NCBI RefSeq assembly: GCF_964656455.1 | Contig: NC_135716.1 | Location: 110,082,389 to 110,146,388 of the forward strand | Origin: Halichoerus grypus | Taxonomy: Eukaryota; Chordata; Mammalia; Carnivora; Phocidae | DNA length: 64,000 nucleotides | Direction of reading: 5' to 3' | In this document: piece by piece, positions 61,001 to 64,000 of the stretch | Position numbering within the stretch: the stretch's first letter is position 1 | How the letters are laid out: every line of letters starts with the position of its first letter | Notes under the pieces: generated by a model | Database searches by the model: none | The model's input: only the letters and a program-made list of their open reading frames with translations | Told to the model about the DNA's origin: nothing | Program-made: the position numbers and the translations under genes

Positions 61001-64000
61001 GCTTGTGCTTGACATTGCCCATCCAGAGGCCCTCTCTTTTATACTGCCCAGAGAAGAAATCCCCACACTCCTGGGAAAGAGGTTGTTCAGAAGCATGGAG
61101 TGGAGACAAGGATCTGGAGATCTTATACTTCTTAAATAGCCCACCCTCCGCCAGGATCAGAGTACCTAGTGCTGACAGTCTCTGGGTCGCATATAAATTG
61201 CATTGGTTCTCATTTTGGAATTTTAGCTTTCTCAGGACTGCTAAGCTATTACTTATTTATCTGCTTTTCAATGGTGAAATGTAGCTTTTATCTCCTTTCC
61301 TATTCTCCTAGTCTTGTGGGCTTAACTGTGTTTCCGTGGGGTTGCCAGAGGGAAAGAAACTAGGTACAGATGTTGGATCTGCCATGTTAGCCCAGGAAAC
61401 TTGATTTCTTTACAGGATTTTCACCTTTTGCAGAATTCTCAGCTGAGAAATGGAGACGGAGTACCTCTGAATGACTGTTAATCTCACAATGAATCATTCT
61501 GTCTCTTCTAGCCAGTCAGGGAGAGGAAATAAATGGGGTCCAATACTATTCCATCTCAAGAATACTGTGGGGAGCCATGCTCAGTTCTTATAGTATTAGA
61601 GAGTAGGCTTCATTTTACTCATATATGGGAAGTCTGAAGCCTCAAGAGGTTAAGTGAGCTCCTTCAGATCTCAGAATAATAGAGGTAGAAATTAATCTCA
61701 AGGCTTCCCCTCTCTGGGACCAGCAGGGGAAACTGGAGAAGTGGGTGCCTACCTCACCATAGATAGTATAGGACACCAGCTAGCCAGAGATAGGCTGTTT
61801 CCATCACTGAGCAGTGGAAATACTGAAATCACTTATGCCAGTAGAGAGAGCAAGTTGGCATGCCCCTTGATAGTTTGAGAGAGGAACTTTTTCCTTAACC
61901 TATTTATGGCAATTCAAGTTGTATTTAAAAATTAGATGAATAAAATGTTGACAGAGTCTTTCTTATAAGCCATATCGTCTTATGCTAATCTTCAATCTGG
62001 CCAAAGTAAAACAAAAGGAACCAATAGCATTTTGTTCTCTGTCTACCCTATACCAATAAAATTCAGAATATAAGCTTTTTCTAATTAATATGACTGGGCT
62101 TGTTTTAATAAAACAGTTGAAGATCATGCTAACTTTGGGGCAGTCATGAATGTAATTGGTATAGGATATATAGCAAGAGTTTTAAAATCCCTCATGCAGC
62201 TTTTGGTTTTAGAAAGTTTTACTGATTATCAATTAACTCATTTTTAATATAGATATAATTTTTGGCGATGATGTCAGACTCACTTTATAGATAACATCAA
62301 TAACAAACATATGTGTATTTCTAAATGTGGATTAACCCTTAAGTCCCTTAGAAGGGACATGCTAAATCCATCAGTAGATATTCAGTAAATTATTAACAGG
62401 GAAAAAATGGACAGAAGGATATTCCTAATGTGATTTTATATTTCTTTAGCTCCCAGAACCATTCATTTTATTCCGGCTGTACAAGGAATTTATAGACCTT
62501 GCAAAAGAGATCCAACATGTAAATGAAGAACATGAATCAAAAAAGGATAACCCCGAGGACAAAAAATGGCCGAGTACATGTATAGAAATAAACAGAATTC
62601 TTATAAAAAGCAAAGACCTTCTAAGACAACTGCCCGTGTCAAATTTTAACAGTCTTCATTACCTCATAGTTCATCTTAAGCGGTAAGAGTTTAGTACAAG
62701 GCAAGCATTCAGTAGTGGGTGGATAATTGATCATTTTTTTTGTTTTGCTTTTTTTTTGTTTTGTTTTTAATTGTGGTAAAACACATAAATTTACCATCTT
62801 GCAGCTCAGAGCTGCCTCCTATGTGCTGTGCTCTGGCGGGGGACATAAGGCTGCATATGTCAGGCTTCTGTCATCTGTTGTGCGGGTCAGCTTGAGGGCA
62901 GACCTGCAGGCAAGTGCAGCGCCGCACCATTCCCGTTCTGACGGAGCCGGCACAACGTGCGGAGGACGATGAGGGCATGCAGGGGTCGTGAATCAGAGAA
63001 GGTAGCCCTGAGCCAGACTTGAGGAACCGGGTGGTGGTTTGGTGACACAGAATGTGCAAAAGAGCATTGCAGGTAGAGGGTAACAGACACAGGGACACGA
63101 GGTAATTTTGCTTTGGGGAAGCGTAGGTAATTTGGTTAGGCTGGGCCATAGCAAGCAGTAGCTTGAAGTGAGCTAGGCAGAGGCCTGATAAAGAAAGTCA
63201 TACATACCAGCCAGATGAGCTGACTGCCTTCCTTCTGTACCCACTAAAGAATTTTGAGCCAGGAATTTAGCATGTTTAGATTTGTTTGTTAGATCTTTCT
63301 GGCAGCAGTATGGAGAATGGGTTGGAGCGGGGGTCGTTTACTGCAATTCAGAGCTTCTTGGGTAGTCATAGAAATAAAAGGTGTGGAGAACTTGAAATAA
63401 GGCCAGAGCATTGGGAGTGGCAGTCGAGCAGAAAGCTCTTTAGGAGACAGAATCAGCTTGGCTTGAAGACCAGCTGTGGCAATGAGAAAGCAATCGACGA
63501 TGATGTTTAAGTTTCCGGCATAAGGACCCGGGAGGATGCGCTATATACTAAGATGGGAGCAGCTCTTCGTTTTTGTTTTTGCTTTTCTGCCAGTAAAACT
63601 TTAGTAGTTCCTCTACTTGCTTAAATTTTATCCTAATACTGTGAAACCCAATTCAGTGTGTGGTCAGTATCTAATCAAATAAATATATCCTTTTTCTAGA
63701 CTTCTGCTAGCCCATTTTTCCTCCACCCTTCCCGACCCATAGTAAACTACCAGCAAGGAAATCTAATAGGCAAATCTAATACAGCTTTATGTGTTCTACT
63801 TCACAGAGTCGTAAATCACGCAGAAGAAAACAAAATGAACTCCAAAAACTTGGGGGTGATATTTGGACCAAGTCTCATTAGGCCAAGGCCCACAACTGCT
63901 CCTGTCACCATCTCGTCTCTTGCCGAATACTCAAACCAAGCGCGGTTGGTAGAGTTCCTCATCACTTACTCACAGAGGATCTTCGATGGATCCCTGCAGC
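9800..64000 (+). CDS. ARHGAP29: Rho GTPase-activating protein 29 (ARHGAP29/PARG1), 3' end beyond window
   Basis: Twenty coding exons (9800-10004 through 63807-64000, partial) join in frame without a stop, giving about 892 residues. The human protein is about 1261 residues long. The start [13 protein letters not shown] and essentially all later sequence are recognisable ARHGAP29. Domains: N-terminal region with helix [24 protein letters not shown] coiled coil, about 190-465; C1 zinc module, about 614-660 (His614, paired cysteines ..CRDC.. and ..CEEC.., HRKC, CGH); RhoGAP, about 673-888, with arginine finger Arg708 in GIYRVCG, LPEPF at 751-755 and the conserved Asn842 in the [10 protein letters not shown] motif. 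The family converts RhoA-GTP to RhoA-GDP and acts with Rap-effector complexes (RASIP1/RADIL), PTPN13 and Rap2 in endothelial and epithelial cells. Its loss is linked to cleft lip and palate. The missing tail carries the PDZ-binding C-terminus. No broken junction or missing catalytic residue is seen. Confidence 0.98.
11831..12024 (-). mobile_element. CAN-SINE, antisense
   Basis: A poly(A/T)-rich AAAGATTTATTTGAGAGAGC start, a GA-rich middle and an end in ACTGAGCCACCCAGGTGCC mark a tRNA-Lys-type carnivore SINE in reverse orientation. Flanking duplications are not clean (AAGATGGTATTACCCTTTT against AAGATATTGTCCTTTT), so it is older than the copies with perfect flanks. Confidence 0.9.
13049..13247 (+). 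mobile_element. CAN-SINE, sense
   Basis: It starts GGGGCGCCTGGGTGGCACAG, has CTGCCTTCGGCTCAGGTCAT and ends with TCAAATAAATAAATAAAATC plus a 17-base A run. Its middle (CCCCTGCTTGTGTTCCCTCT) is shared with the copy at 43284 but not with most others, so two subfamilies are present. Confidence 0.93.
13566..13766. mobile_element. hAT-type palindromic DNA transposon (same family as 34449)
   Basis: 'cactatccaatatggtaacc' near the start faces 'ctaccattttggaaagtg' and 'ttggacagtactgg' near the end. Between them are 'catgtggctatttaaatttaat' and 'tatgtagctagcggctacc'. It is a MER3/MER58-like hAT relic. The exact family name is uncertain. Confidence 0.6.
14262..14512 (-). mobile_element. CAN-SINE, antisense, with 14-bp target-site duplication
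   Basis: The body is 14276-14498: a TTTTTTTAAAGATTTATTTA start, then GAGAGGGAGAGAGAGCATGC, then a degraded head ACTGACCCACTCAGGGGCCC. ATATAATGCATTTT flanks it at 14262-14275 and 14499-14512, an exact match. Confidence 0.92.
16222..16462 (+). mobile_element. MIR SINE, sense
   Basis: 'agtgattaagagcacaaattc', 'gcaagttacttctcaagtgcc', 'tcagtttctacatctgttgg' and 'atatatgtaaagctcttagag' follow the complete MIR order on the plus strand. Confidence 0.75.
17433..17553 (-). mobile_element. Short tRNA-type carnivore SINE, antisense
   Basis: The body is about 17446-17541: T-run, CAAGTAGGCTCCATGCCC, GTGGGGCTTGAACTC and GACTGAGCCAGCCAGGCACC. It lacks the CT-rich tail region of the longer CAN-SINEs. AATCTATT-type sequence followed by T-rich bases occurs on both sides and is a probable target-site duplication. 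Confidence 0.8.
18792..18845 (+). repeat. TA/TG microsatellite
   Basis: Alternating purine-pyrimidine sequence of TATATG, GTGTGT and ATATATAC units in intron 2. Confidence 0.7.
19008..19270 (-). mobile_element. Nearly complete MIR SINE, antisense
   Basis: This is the best-preserved MIR of the window: 'ggcttactatgttttggccactgttcc', 'taactcattgaatccaac', 'gtgaggaaactgaggcacac', 'gaggttaagtaacttgccc', and a 3' part ending 'ttttaaccaaccactaagcc'. Confidence 0.85.
19480..20990 (-). mobile_element. Ancient L1 3' end, antisense (L1M type)
   Basis: 'atgtctccttaggccctcc', 'agtttctcagacttccctcat', 'actctttggaaggaagtcac', 'ttggccattaggagctctttc' and 'ccagtcctagcatcatcc' appear in the order I know for the long 3' untranslated region of old mammalian L1 elements, read on the minus strand. 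It is non-coding and diverged. Confidence 0.75.
21305..21548 (+). mobile_element. MIR SINE, sense
   Basis: 'attaagagcatggcttctaga', 'ctgagttcaaattctggcc', 'gtgcctcaattttctcatctg' and 'aatgagataatagcttttaag' follow MIR order, with a TTAACTATTATT-rich end. Confidence 0.75.
22197..22331 (+). CDS. ARHGAP29: ARHGAP29 coding exon 2 (residues 69-114)
   Basis: Acceptor TTCTTTAAG|ACTG and donor AAAG|GTAAGA. It encodes the conserved [20 protein letters not shown] segment of the N-terminal region. Length 135 bases, frame-preserving. Confidence 0.97.
25300..26835 (-). mobile_element. Ancient L1 fragment, antisense
   Basis: 'acctagataagcagcaactattgc', 'gtttgtttagtcatgtgcc'-like and 'cacactatctttattgtag', 'ttttgaattggcttatctaaattcc' and 'ttgatgaataaccatgttc' are L1 3' untranslated and ORF2-end sequence read on the minus strand. 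It is riddled with stops and non-functional. Confidence 0.65.
26838..27090. mobile_element. hAT-type DNA transposon relic
   Basis: It starts CAGTGGTTTGCAAACTGTGG and ends GTCAAAGTTTGAAAGTCACT, which are imperfect inverted ends. The block 'gattgtgaccagcgttttaaaa' matches the core of the copy at 7812-8085. Confidence 0.6.
27337..27605 (+). pseudogene. RN7SK pseudogene: 7SK RNA retropseudogene, 3'-truncated, without poly(A) tail
   Basis: The body, 27352-27590 (239 bases), begins at the true 7SK 5' end (GGATGTGAGGGCGATCTGGC) and follows 7SK through GGCTGGCTAGGCGGGTGTCC, CCCGAAGCTGCGCGC and GGTATACGAGCAGCTGCGC to CTAGAACCTCCAAACAAGCT. It then stops about 90 bases before the normal 3' end (7SK is about 331 nt). 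GGAAAGGAAGAAGAA flanks it exactly at 27337-27351 and 27591-27605 (15 bp). The 3' copy directly abuts the truncated end, with no A tail. 7SK normally sequesters P-TEFb with HEXIM. This copy lacks the 3' stem and has scattered substitutions, so it is presumed non-functional. Confidence 0.93.
28025..28230 (-). mobile_element. MIR SINE, antisense
   Basis: 'ccaagcactgtactctaggtgc', 'tcattttctcagtcatttc'-like text, 'ccattttacagatgaagaaattg' and 'gattcgaacttaggtccg' give MIR order on the minus strand. It is first of three MIRs in a row. Confidence 0.75.
28275..28505 (-). mobile_element. MIR SINE, antisense
   Basis: 'attattgaggatgtacttac', 'atgccagacactgttaaac', 'cattaatcctcacagcag' and 'ggttgcatatgtattaagtgg' mark a second MIR directly after the first. 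Confidence 0.7.
28588..29030 (-). mobile_element. MIR SINE, antisense, split by a CAN-SINE
   Basis: The first part (28588-28769) runs 'aacatttattgagcattttc', 'ctctgttctaagttcattcc', 'gaggagactgaggcacagagc'. The second part resumes after the SINE at 28986 with 'cacactggcttcagaaccc' and 'ctcttaacca'. The SINE therefore landed inside a much older MIR. Confidence 0.82.
28756..28999 (+). mobile_element. CAN-SINE, sense, with 14-bp target-site duplication
   Basis: The body is 28770-28985: GGGCGCCTGGGTGGCTCAG head, ATGATCCTGAGTTCCTGGGG, CT-rich middle, AAGTAAATAAATATAATC and an A tail. ATTTAACCTAGGCA is repeated exactly at 28756-28769 and 28986-28999. Confidence 0.95.
29028..29245. mobile_element. 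hAT-type DNA transposon relic (GGCCAGATCTGGCC type)
   Basis: 'gagcaaactgtttctggtggg', 'ccagatctggcctgctgcc', 'aataaagttttactggagcac' and 'cagccactcttattcatt' are the familiar blocks of a widespread mammalian hAT element. The end 'cacaaagtttttcaacctctg' forms the opposite terminus. Confidence 0.7.
29925..30890 (-). mobile_element. Ancient L1 ORF2-region fragment, antisense
   Basis: 'ttgaggtataattgatattc', 'tctttgacccatgggttattaag', 'ctggtatctggggattttcc', 'tatggtctatcttggcaaat', 'attctgctgttactggatggagtg' and 'tttatctatagtagtttc' follow L1 ORF2 order on the minus strand. The same part of L1 is found again at about 45600-46400. Confidence 0.75.
31095..31268. mobile_element. MER5-like hAT relic
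   Basis: 'gttgtacactagaatcacctgag', 'gaatttctggtggtaggac' and 'aggtaattctgctgtgcagc' form the pseudo-palindromic layout of MER5-type elements. Confidence 0.65.
32174..32270 (+). CDS. ARHGAP29: ARHGAP29 coding exon 3 (residues 114-146)
   Basis: Acceptor TTTCCCTGTAG|CTGTG and donor AATAT|GTAAGT. It encodes [20 protein letters not shown] and the start of FGNILTN. Length 97 bases, ending two bases into a codon. Confidence 0.96.
32271..32638 (+). other. Intron 4
   Basis: A short intron of 368 bases with a poly(T) acceptor tract. I see no repeat or other feature in it. Confidence 0.85.
32639..32711 (+). CDS. ARHGAP29: ARHGAP29 coding exon 4 (residues 146-170)
   Basis: Acceptor CTGAATAG|CCTGAC and donor AGTAAG|GTAGGC. 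It encodes [20 protein letters not shown]. The 73 bases return the reading frame to a codon boundary. Confidence 0.96.
33185..33408 (-). mobile_element. CAN-SINE, antisense, with near-exact duplication
   Basis: The body is about 33196-33397: T-run, AAAGATTTTATTTAATTATT, GA-rich tract and ACTGAGCCACCCAGGCAGCC. GATTCCCAGTT at 33185-33195 and GATTCCCAATT at 33398-33408 differ by one base and mark the target site. Confidence 0.92.
34145..34400 (-). mobile_element. MIR SINE, antisense
   Basis: 'gtttattatgtaccatgcccta', 'cttatccccatcttacagaagg', 'cagctactaagtgatagagctgg' and 'caaacccaggtctctttgat' follow MIR on the minus strand. Confidence 0.8.
34449..34650. mobile_element. hAT-type DNA transposon with 17-bp perfect inverted repeat
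   Basis: CTGCACTGTCCAGTAAG at 34449-34465 is the exact reverse complement of CTTACTGGACAGTGCAG at 34593-34609. The interior has 'gccacatgtaactagta'. Sequence to about 34650 ('catttccatcatcatagaaag', 'ttctgcac') belongs to the larger family member. The same family occurs at 13566-13766. Confidence 0.75.
35085..35133 (+). CDS. ARHGAP29: ARHGAP29 coding exon 5 (residues 171-187)
   Basis: This micro-exon of 49 bases has acceptor ATGTTGTAAG|TCTTTT and donor GAAAG|GTAATG. It encodes [16 protein letters not shown] plus one base of Gly. The frame and sequence match ARHGAP29 on both sides. Confidence 0.95.
35134..35620 (+). other. Intron 6
   Basis: 487 bases. It contains a CTTT-rich microsatellite at about 35187-35222 and nothing else I can identify. 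Confidence 0.8.
35621..35758 (+). CDS. ARHGAP29: ARHGAP29 coding exon 6 (residues 187-233)
   Basis: Acceptor TTATTTTCAG|GAAA and donor CTTGG|GTGAGT. It starts the F-BAR region, encoding [20 protein letters not shown] and the basic WVEKKLNL segment. Length 138 bases. Confidence 0.97.
35759..36644 (+). other. Intron 7
   Basis: 886 bases. It holds an L2/MIR-like start near 35930 ('ttattgaacattactgtgggcc'), a MIR at about 36095-36355 on the minus strand and a MER5-like relic at about 36360-36540 ('catcagaatcacctgaataacc'). Confidence 0.65.
36645..36709 (+). CDS. ARHGAP29: ARHGAP29 coding exon 7 (residues 233-254)
   Basis: Acceptor CCTTTTCAG|AATTGG and donor ATGCAG|GTAAGT. It encodes [20 protein letters not shown] in the F-BAR helix. 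65 bases, ending on a codon boundary. Confidence 0.96.
36710..37132 (+). other. Intron 8
   Basis: 423 bases of unique-looking sequence. I see nothing in it. Confidence 0.8.
37133..37243 (+). CDS. ARHGAP29: ARHGAP29 coding exon 8 (residues 255-291)
   Basis: Acceptor AAATTCTAG|GAGTTT and donor GTGCAG|GTAAAA. It encodes [20 protein letters not shown] and [14 protein letters not shown] of the F-BAR domain. 111 bases. Confidence 0.97.
37349..37429 (+). CDS. ARHGAP29: ARHGAP29 coding exon 9 (residues 292-318)
   Basis: Acceptor CCCTTGACAG|CCTCTA and donor AAAATG|GTGAGT. It encodes the charged coiled-coil stretch [20 protein letters not shown]. The introns on either side are only 105 and 211 bases. 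Confidence 0.97.
37641..37829 (+). CDS. ARHGAP29: ARHGAP29 coding exon 10 (residues 319-381)
   Basis: Acceptor CCTGTGTAG|CTGGAA and donor CAGAAA|GTAACC. It encodes [20 protein letters not shown] and the basic [18 protein letters not shown] segment of the F-BAR coiled coil. 189 bases. The frame stays open beyond the donor for about 12 codons, which is intron read-through and not an alternative product I can support. Confidence 0.97.
37880..38075. mobile_element. MER5A-like hAT element
   Basis: Its ends, CAGTTCTCAAATG and CTTTGAGAACCAG, are inverted. The interior has 'ttgcatcagggttgcctggaagg', 'actgggccccacatccagag', 'tctgattcagtagctctagg' and 'ggttcccaggtgatgctg', in MER5A order. Confidence 0.85.
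38448..40059 (+). pseudogene. L1 ORF2 C-terminal remnant (about 536 codons)
   Basis: The frame is open from the truncation point ([11 protein letters not shown]...) to TGA at 40057-40059. L1 ORF2 protein is about 1275 residues, so the endonuclease and the reverse-transcriptase catalytic core, including its Asp-Asp motif, are absent. What remains is the thumb and C-terminal segment. The cysteine-histidine motif C-x3-C-x7-H-x4-C ([18 protein letters not shown]) is intact, as is the terminal [20 protein letters not shown] block. It has no start codon of its own and cannot move by itself. No internal stop or frameshift is seen, in keeping with a young insertion. Confidence 0.95.
40060..40543 (+). 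mobile_element. Two-part L1 3' untranslated region
   Basis: Two related units follow the ORF2 stop. The first (about 40060-40240) and second (about 40295-40515) both contain ACAAACTGAGGGTT followed by a G-rich tract, TGGTGATGG or GGTGATGG, GGGTAT/GGAGGG and an ACTG/ACTGGG block. They are joined by an A/GAAGAA-rich linker. The second unit is also present alone at 46477-46704. Confidence 0.8.
40681..40818 (+). CDS. ARHGAP29: ARHGAP29 coding exon 11 (residues 382-427)
   Basis: Acceptor ATATTCTTAAAG|GTAGAA behind a T-run, donor AAAGCT|GTAAGT. It encodes [20 protein letters not shown] and [13 protein letters not shown] of the F-BAR domain. 138 bases. It is the exon closest to the young L1. Confidence 0.97.
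41226..41420 (+). mobile_element. CAN-SINE, sense
   Basis: It starts GCACCTGGGTGGCTTAGTTG and has CTGCCTTCAGTTCAAGTCAT, a CTCTCTCACGCTCTCTC tract and AAATAAATAAATAAAATC. The only flanking match is a short AACGCA, so the duplication is not secure. It sits at the edge of the ancient L1. Confidence 0.92.
42550..43080 (-). mobile_element. Solo LTR inserted in the ancient L1
   Basis: The body is about 42555-43075 (about 521 bases). It breaks L1 sequence between '...gcatatagatgt' and 'gtccacttgttccagtacc', which are adjacent in intact L1. It has TG...CA ends. On the minus strand there is an AATAAAGGC polyadenylation-type signal (42750-42760), which gives its direction. Flanking five-base duplications (GATGT/GGTGT) differ by one base. 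It is an endogenous-retrovirus relic with no coding sequence. I did not identify the family. Confidence 0.72.
43271..43491 (+). mobile_element. CAN-SINE, sense, with 13-bp target-site duplication
   Basis: The body is 43284-43478: GGGCACCTGGGTGGCTCAG, CTGCCTTCGGCTCAGGTCAT, the CCCCTGCTTGTGTTCCCTCT middle, then AAATAAATAAATAAATTC. TAAAATCAGGTAG is exact at 43271-43283 and 43479-43491. Confidence 0.95.
43806..43828 (+). repeat. (GTAT)n microsatellite
   Basis: About six GTAT units within the ancient L1. Confidence 0.75.
45975..46193 (-). mobile_element. Carnivore L1-tail fragment, antisense
   Basis: The body is about 45988-46180: T-run, TTAAATTCCAGTTAATCAGC, 'atacagtgtaatatcagtttc', 'tcatacaacacccagtgctc' and 'ccactcacctatttaaccc'. 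These are common carnivore L1-derived sequences. CAGAGAAATGAG and CAGAGAAAGGAG flank it as a near-exact duplication. Confidence 0.75.
46469..46712 (+). mobile_element. Short L1 3'-end insertion (second tail unit only)
   Basis: The body is 46477-46704: ATCGGAGGGGGAGACGAACC, 'gactatggactctgagaaac', 'aaactgagggttctagagg', 'ttagcctggtgatgggtat', 'gcatggagcactgggtg', 'aatcatggaacactac' and an A-rich tail. It is about 90% like the second 3' unit of the L1 at 40295-40515. AAAGTGAA flanks it on both sides (46469-46476 and 46705-46712). Confidence 0.85.
46750..46943 (+). mobile_element. CAN-SINE, sense
   Basis: The body is about 46765-46934: GGGGCACCTGGGTGGCTCAG, ATGATCCTGGAGTCCTGGGA, CTCACTCT and an A-run without the AAATAAATAAA segment. 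Flanks (AAAAATCGGTTTTG and AAAAACTGTTTTG) look like an imperfect duplication. Confidence 0.9.
48321..48559 (+). mobile_element. CAN-SINE, sense, with 16-bp near-exact duplication
   Basis: The body is 48337-48543: GGCGCCGCCTGGGTGGCTCA (a CGC-containing head), GAGTCCCGGGATCGAGTCCC and the tail AAATAAATAAATAAAATC. TAAACCATCATAATAG (48321-48336) and TAAACCGTCATAATAG (48544-48559) differ at one base. Confidence 0.95.
49505..49960 (-). mobile_element. MIR SINE, antisense, split by a MER5A-like element
   Basis: The first part ('gtgtataaagttctttgcctac', 'aactcatgtaaatctcac', 'gtaaagaaactaaagtttag') and the second part from about 49830 ('agagaagttacaaataacttg', 'aaggtcacctagcatgtaa', 'ctgtgctattaaatactatgc') are one MIR. 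Between them (about 49662-49825) lies 'ttctcaaaatgtggttcttgg', 'gaatcagaatctgcattttg' and 'cccacacatgattc', a MER5A-like hAT element. Confidence 0.72.
51540..52215 (+). mobile_element. L2-like LINE fragment
   Basis: 'ccctccactggcttcccattg', 'ctcagttcagatgtgacctcc', 'cagagaggcttcattaacc' and 'ataaactctatgaggactggg' follow the old L2 3' region. Diverged and non-coding. Confidence 0.6.
52836..52993 (+). CDS. ARHGAP29: ARHGAP29 coding exon 12 (residues 428-480)
   Basis: Acceptor GACCACAG|GTGACA and donor GATGG|GTAAGA. It encodes the end of the F-BAR region, including [20 protein letters not shown] and [16 protein letters not shown]. 158 bases, ending two bases into Gly480. Confidence 0.97.
52994..53530 (+). 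other. Intron 13
   Basis: 537 bases of unique-looking sequence. I see no repeat or regulatory feature. Confidence 0.8.
53531..53670 (+). CDS. ARHGAP29: ARHGAP29 coding exon 13 (residues 480-527)
   Basis: Acceptor TTTTTCTCAG|GAATGT and donor GTCACAG|GTAAAC. It encodes a linker ([20 protein letters not shown], then [17 protein letters not shown]). It is the least conserved coding segment seen and richer in CpG than its neighbours. No folded domain. Confidence 0.94.
53943..54047 (+). CDS. ARHGAP29: ARHGAP29 coding exon 14 (residues 527-562)
   Basis: Acceptor TTTTCTTAAAG|GTCC and donor GTCCAG|GTACAT. It encodes the serine-rich [20 protein letters not shown] linker, a likely phosphorylation region. 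105 bases. Confidence 0.96.
54048..56271 (+). other. Intron 15
   Basis: 2.2 kb. It holds an old antisense L1-type 3' fragment at about 54120-54650 ('tacttgagctttgccctcttcgg', 'gttacacagatggaattata', 'tattccattctgtgaac'). An L2/MIR-like segment lies near 55890-56000 ('caacaagcatttaatgac', 'attgtgccagtcactttg'). The rest is unique. Confidence 0.6.
56272..56370 (+). CDS. ARHGAP29: ARHGAP29 coding exon 15 (residues 562-595)
   Basis: Acceptor TTTCTTTCAG|GAGACT and donor GAAGCTG|GTATTG. It encodes [20 protein letters not shown] and EREPPSPSE, a Pro/Ser linker with SP/TP sites just before the C1 domain. 99 bases. Confidence 0.96.
56371..57387 (+). other. Intron 16
   Basis: 1.0 kb of AT-rich sequence with nothing I can identify. 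Confidence 0.75.
57388..57527 (+). CDS. ARHGAP29: ARHGAP29 coding exon 16 (residues 595-641), start of C1 domain
   Basis: Acceptor TGTTGCAAG|GACCC and donor GAAGAG|GTAAGA. It carries the first C1 zinc ligands, His614 (ALTHKF) and the CRDC and CEE(C) cysteines. In this family the C1 module lacks the classical diacylglycerol-binding behaviour and serves as a structural element. 140 bases. Confidence 0.97.
57801..57989 (+). CDS. ARHGAP29: ARHGAP29 coding exon 17 (residues 642-704), end of C1 and start of RhoGAP
   Basis: Acceptor TTTCTTGTAG|TGTCTC and donor CTACAG|GTACGT. It completes C1 ([20 protein letters not shown]) and begins RhoGAP with [20 protein letters not shown]. 189 bases. The two flanking introns are each 273 bases. 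Confidence 0.97.
58263..58400 (+). CDS. ARHGAP29: ARHGAP29 coding exon 18 (residues 705-750), arginine finger
   Basis: Acceptor CTTCTCAAG|GGAATT and donor CGACAG|GTAAAG. It starts with GIYRVCGNK: Arg708 is the catalytic finger that RhoGAP proteins insert into the GTPase active site. It continues with [20 protein letters not shown] and LKLYLRQ. 138 bases. Confidence 0.98.
58887..59147 (+). other. Unassigned 86-codon open frame in intron 19
   Basis: The frame encodes one hydrophobic segment ([20 protein letters not shown]) followed by a basic tail ([10 protein letters not shown]). The sequence upstream, [20 protein letters not shown], is aromatic-rich. The pattern is that of a single-pass membrane protein, and the composition is less AT-rich than the surrounding intron. 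I do not recognise the family. It could be part of a processed pseudogene or simply a chance frame in an old repeat. No promoter, poly(A) tail or target duplication was found. Confidence 0.25.
59999..60164 (-). mobile_element. Short tRNA-type carnivore SINE, antisense, with 13-bp duplication
   Basis: The body is 60012-60151: T-run, AAGTAGGCTCCACGCCC, GTGGGGCTCAAACCC, CTGAGCCACCCAGGCGCCC. GAGGTTTCCTCAG (59999-60011) and GAGATTTCCTCAG (60152-60164) differ by one base. It lacks the CT-rich region, like the copy at 17446. Confidence 0.9.
60374..60655. mobile_element. hAT-type DNA transposon relic (MER3-like)
   Basis: 'gccacataaaaagaaacaggtg', 'aagttaattttagtatttaac', 'tttgaaatctggtgtgtattt' and 'gccatatgtggctagtgacta' appear in the order of a common mammalian hAT element. 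The end 'ccatattgtcaacacag' is its terminus. The family name is uncertain. Confidence 0.65.
62450..62682 (+). CDS. ARHGAP29: ARHGAP29 coding exon 19 (residues 751-828), central RhoGAP
   Basis: Acceptor TTTCTTTAG|CTCCCA and donor TTAAGCG|GTAAGA. It encodes [20 protein letters not shown] and [20 protein letters not shown], the conserved substrate-facing helices of RhoGAP. 233 bases, ending two bases into Arg828. Confidence 0.98.
62683..63806 (+). other. Intron 20
   Basis: 1.1 kb. The middle (62860-63500) contains purine-rich sequence such as 'gcctgataaagaaagtcatac', 'gatctttctggcagcagtatgg' and 'gggttggagcgggggtcg', which resembles old L2. I see no exon there. Confidence 0.6.
63807..64000 (+). 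CDS. ARHGAP29: ARHGAP29 coding exon 20, partial (residues 828-892)
   Basis: Acceptor TACTTCACAG|AGTCGT. It completes RhoGAP with [20 protein letters not shown] (conserved Asn842) and [17 protein letters not shown]. The frame is still open at the last base of the window, so the exon and the C-terminal tail continue outside. Confidence 0.97.

Larger units (their letters stand above)
58401..62449 (+). other. Intron 19
   Basis: 4.0 kb. It contains an unassigned 86-codon frame (58887-59147), a short SINE (60012-60151) and a hAT relic (60374-60655). At 59450-60000 there is an old LINE-like stretch ('tctgaaagcttgtagaatcttc', 'catttcctcctattttctctg'). The region at 60.7-62.4 kb looks unique. Confidence 0.65.

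Noticed and set aside
1..64000. CRISPR array, tRNA gene, operon or bacterial-type system
   Set aside because: No regular spaced repeats and no tRNA gene outside tRNA-derived SINEs; gene structure and repeats are plainly mammalian.

Overview
This is a 64 kb piece of a mammalian nuclear genome, and the repeats point to a carnivore. tRNA-Lys-type CAN-SINEs (GGCGCCTGGGTGGCTCAG head, CT-rich middle, AAATAAATAAA tail) and an L1 with a carnivore-type 3' end are scattered through it. The middle of the SINEs (GGTCATGATCC.GAGTCC.GGGATCGAG) fits an arctoid (bear, seal, mustelid) better than a dog or cat. That placement comes from remembered repeat families, not from a search.

The only protein gene is ARHGAP29 (PARG1), on the + strand. 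A CpG-island promoter and a probable non-coding first exon lie at about 3.7-4.1 kb. The start codon is at 9800. Twenty coding exons follow and join in frame without a break, giving about 892 codons before the window ends inside an exon. The visible protein has the N-terminal region, the F-BAR coiled-coil region, the C1 zinc module (first ligand His614) and the whole RhoGAP domain (arginine finger Arg708). The C-terminal tail lies beyond the window.

Layout: 1-3.7 kb is upstream sequence with a MER20-like element and a diverged duplication of about 0.8 kb. The promoter is at 3.7-4.4 kb. Intron 1 (4.1-9.8 kb) holds MIR, L2 and one SINE. Intron 2 (10.0-22.2 kb) is AT-rich with SINEs, MIRs and an old L1 3' end. 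Intron 3 (22.3-32.2 kb) holds old L1 pieces, a tail-less 7SK retrocopy and a cluster of MIRs. The F-BAR exons are packed at 32.2-40.8 kb, interrupted by one young 5'-truncated L1. Intron 12 (40.8-52.8 kb) is mostly an ancient, nearly full-length antisense L1 studded with younger insertions, including a solo LTR. The C1 and RhoGAP exons lie at 52.8-64.0 kb.

I found no CRISPR array, operon or new enzyme system. The points of interest are retrotransposition events with readable target-site duplications, the short upstream ORF that overlaps the ARHGAP29 start codon, and an unexplained exon-like segment upstream.
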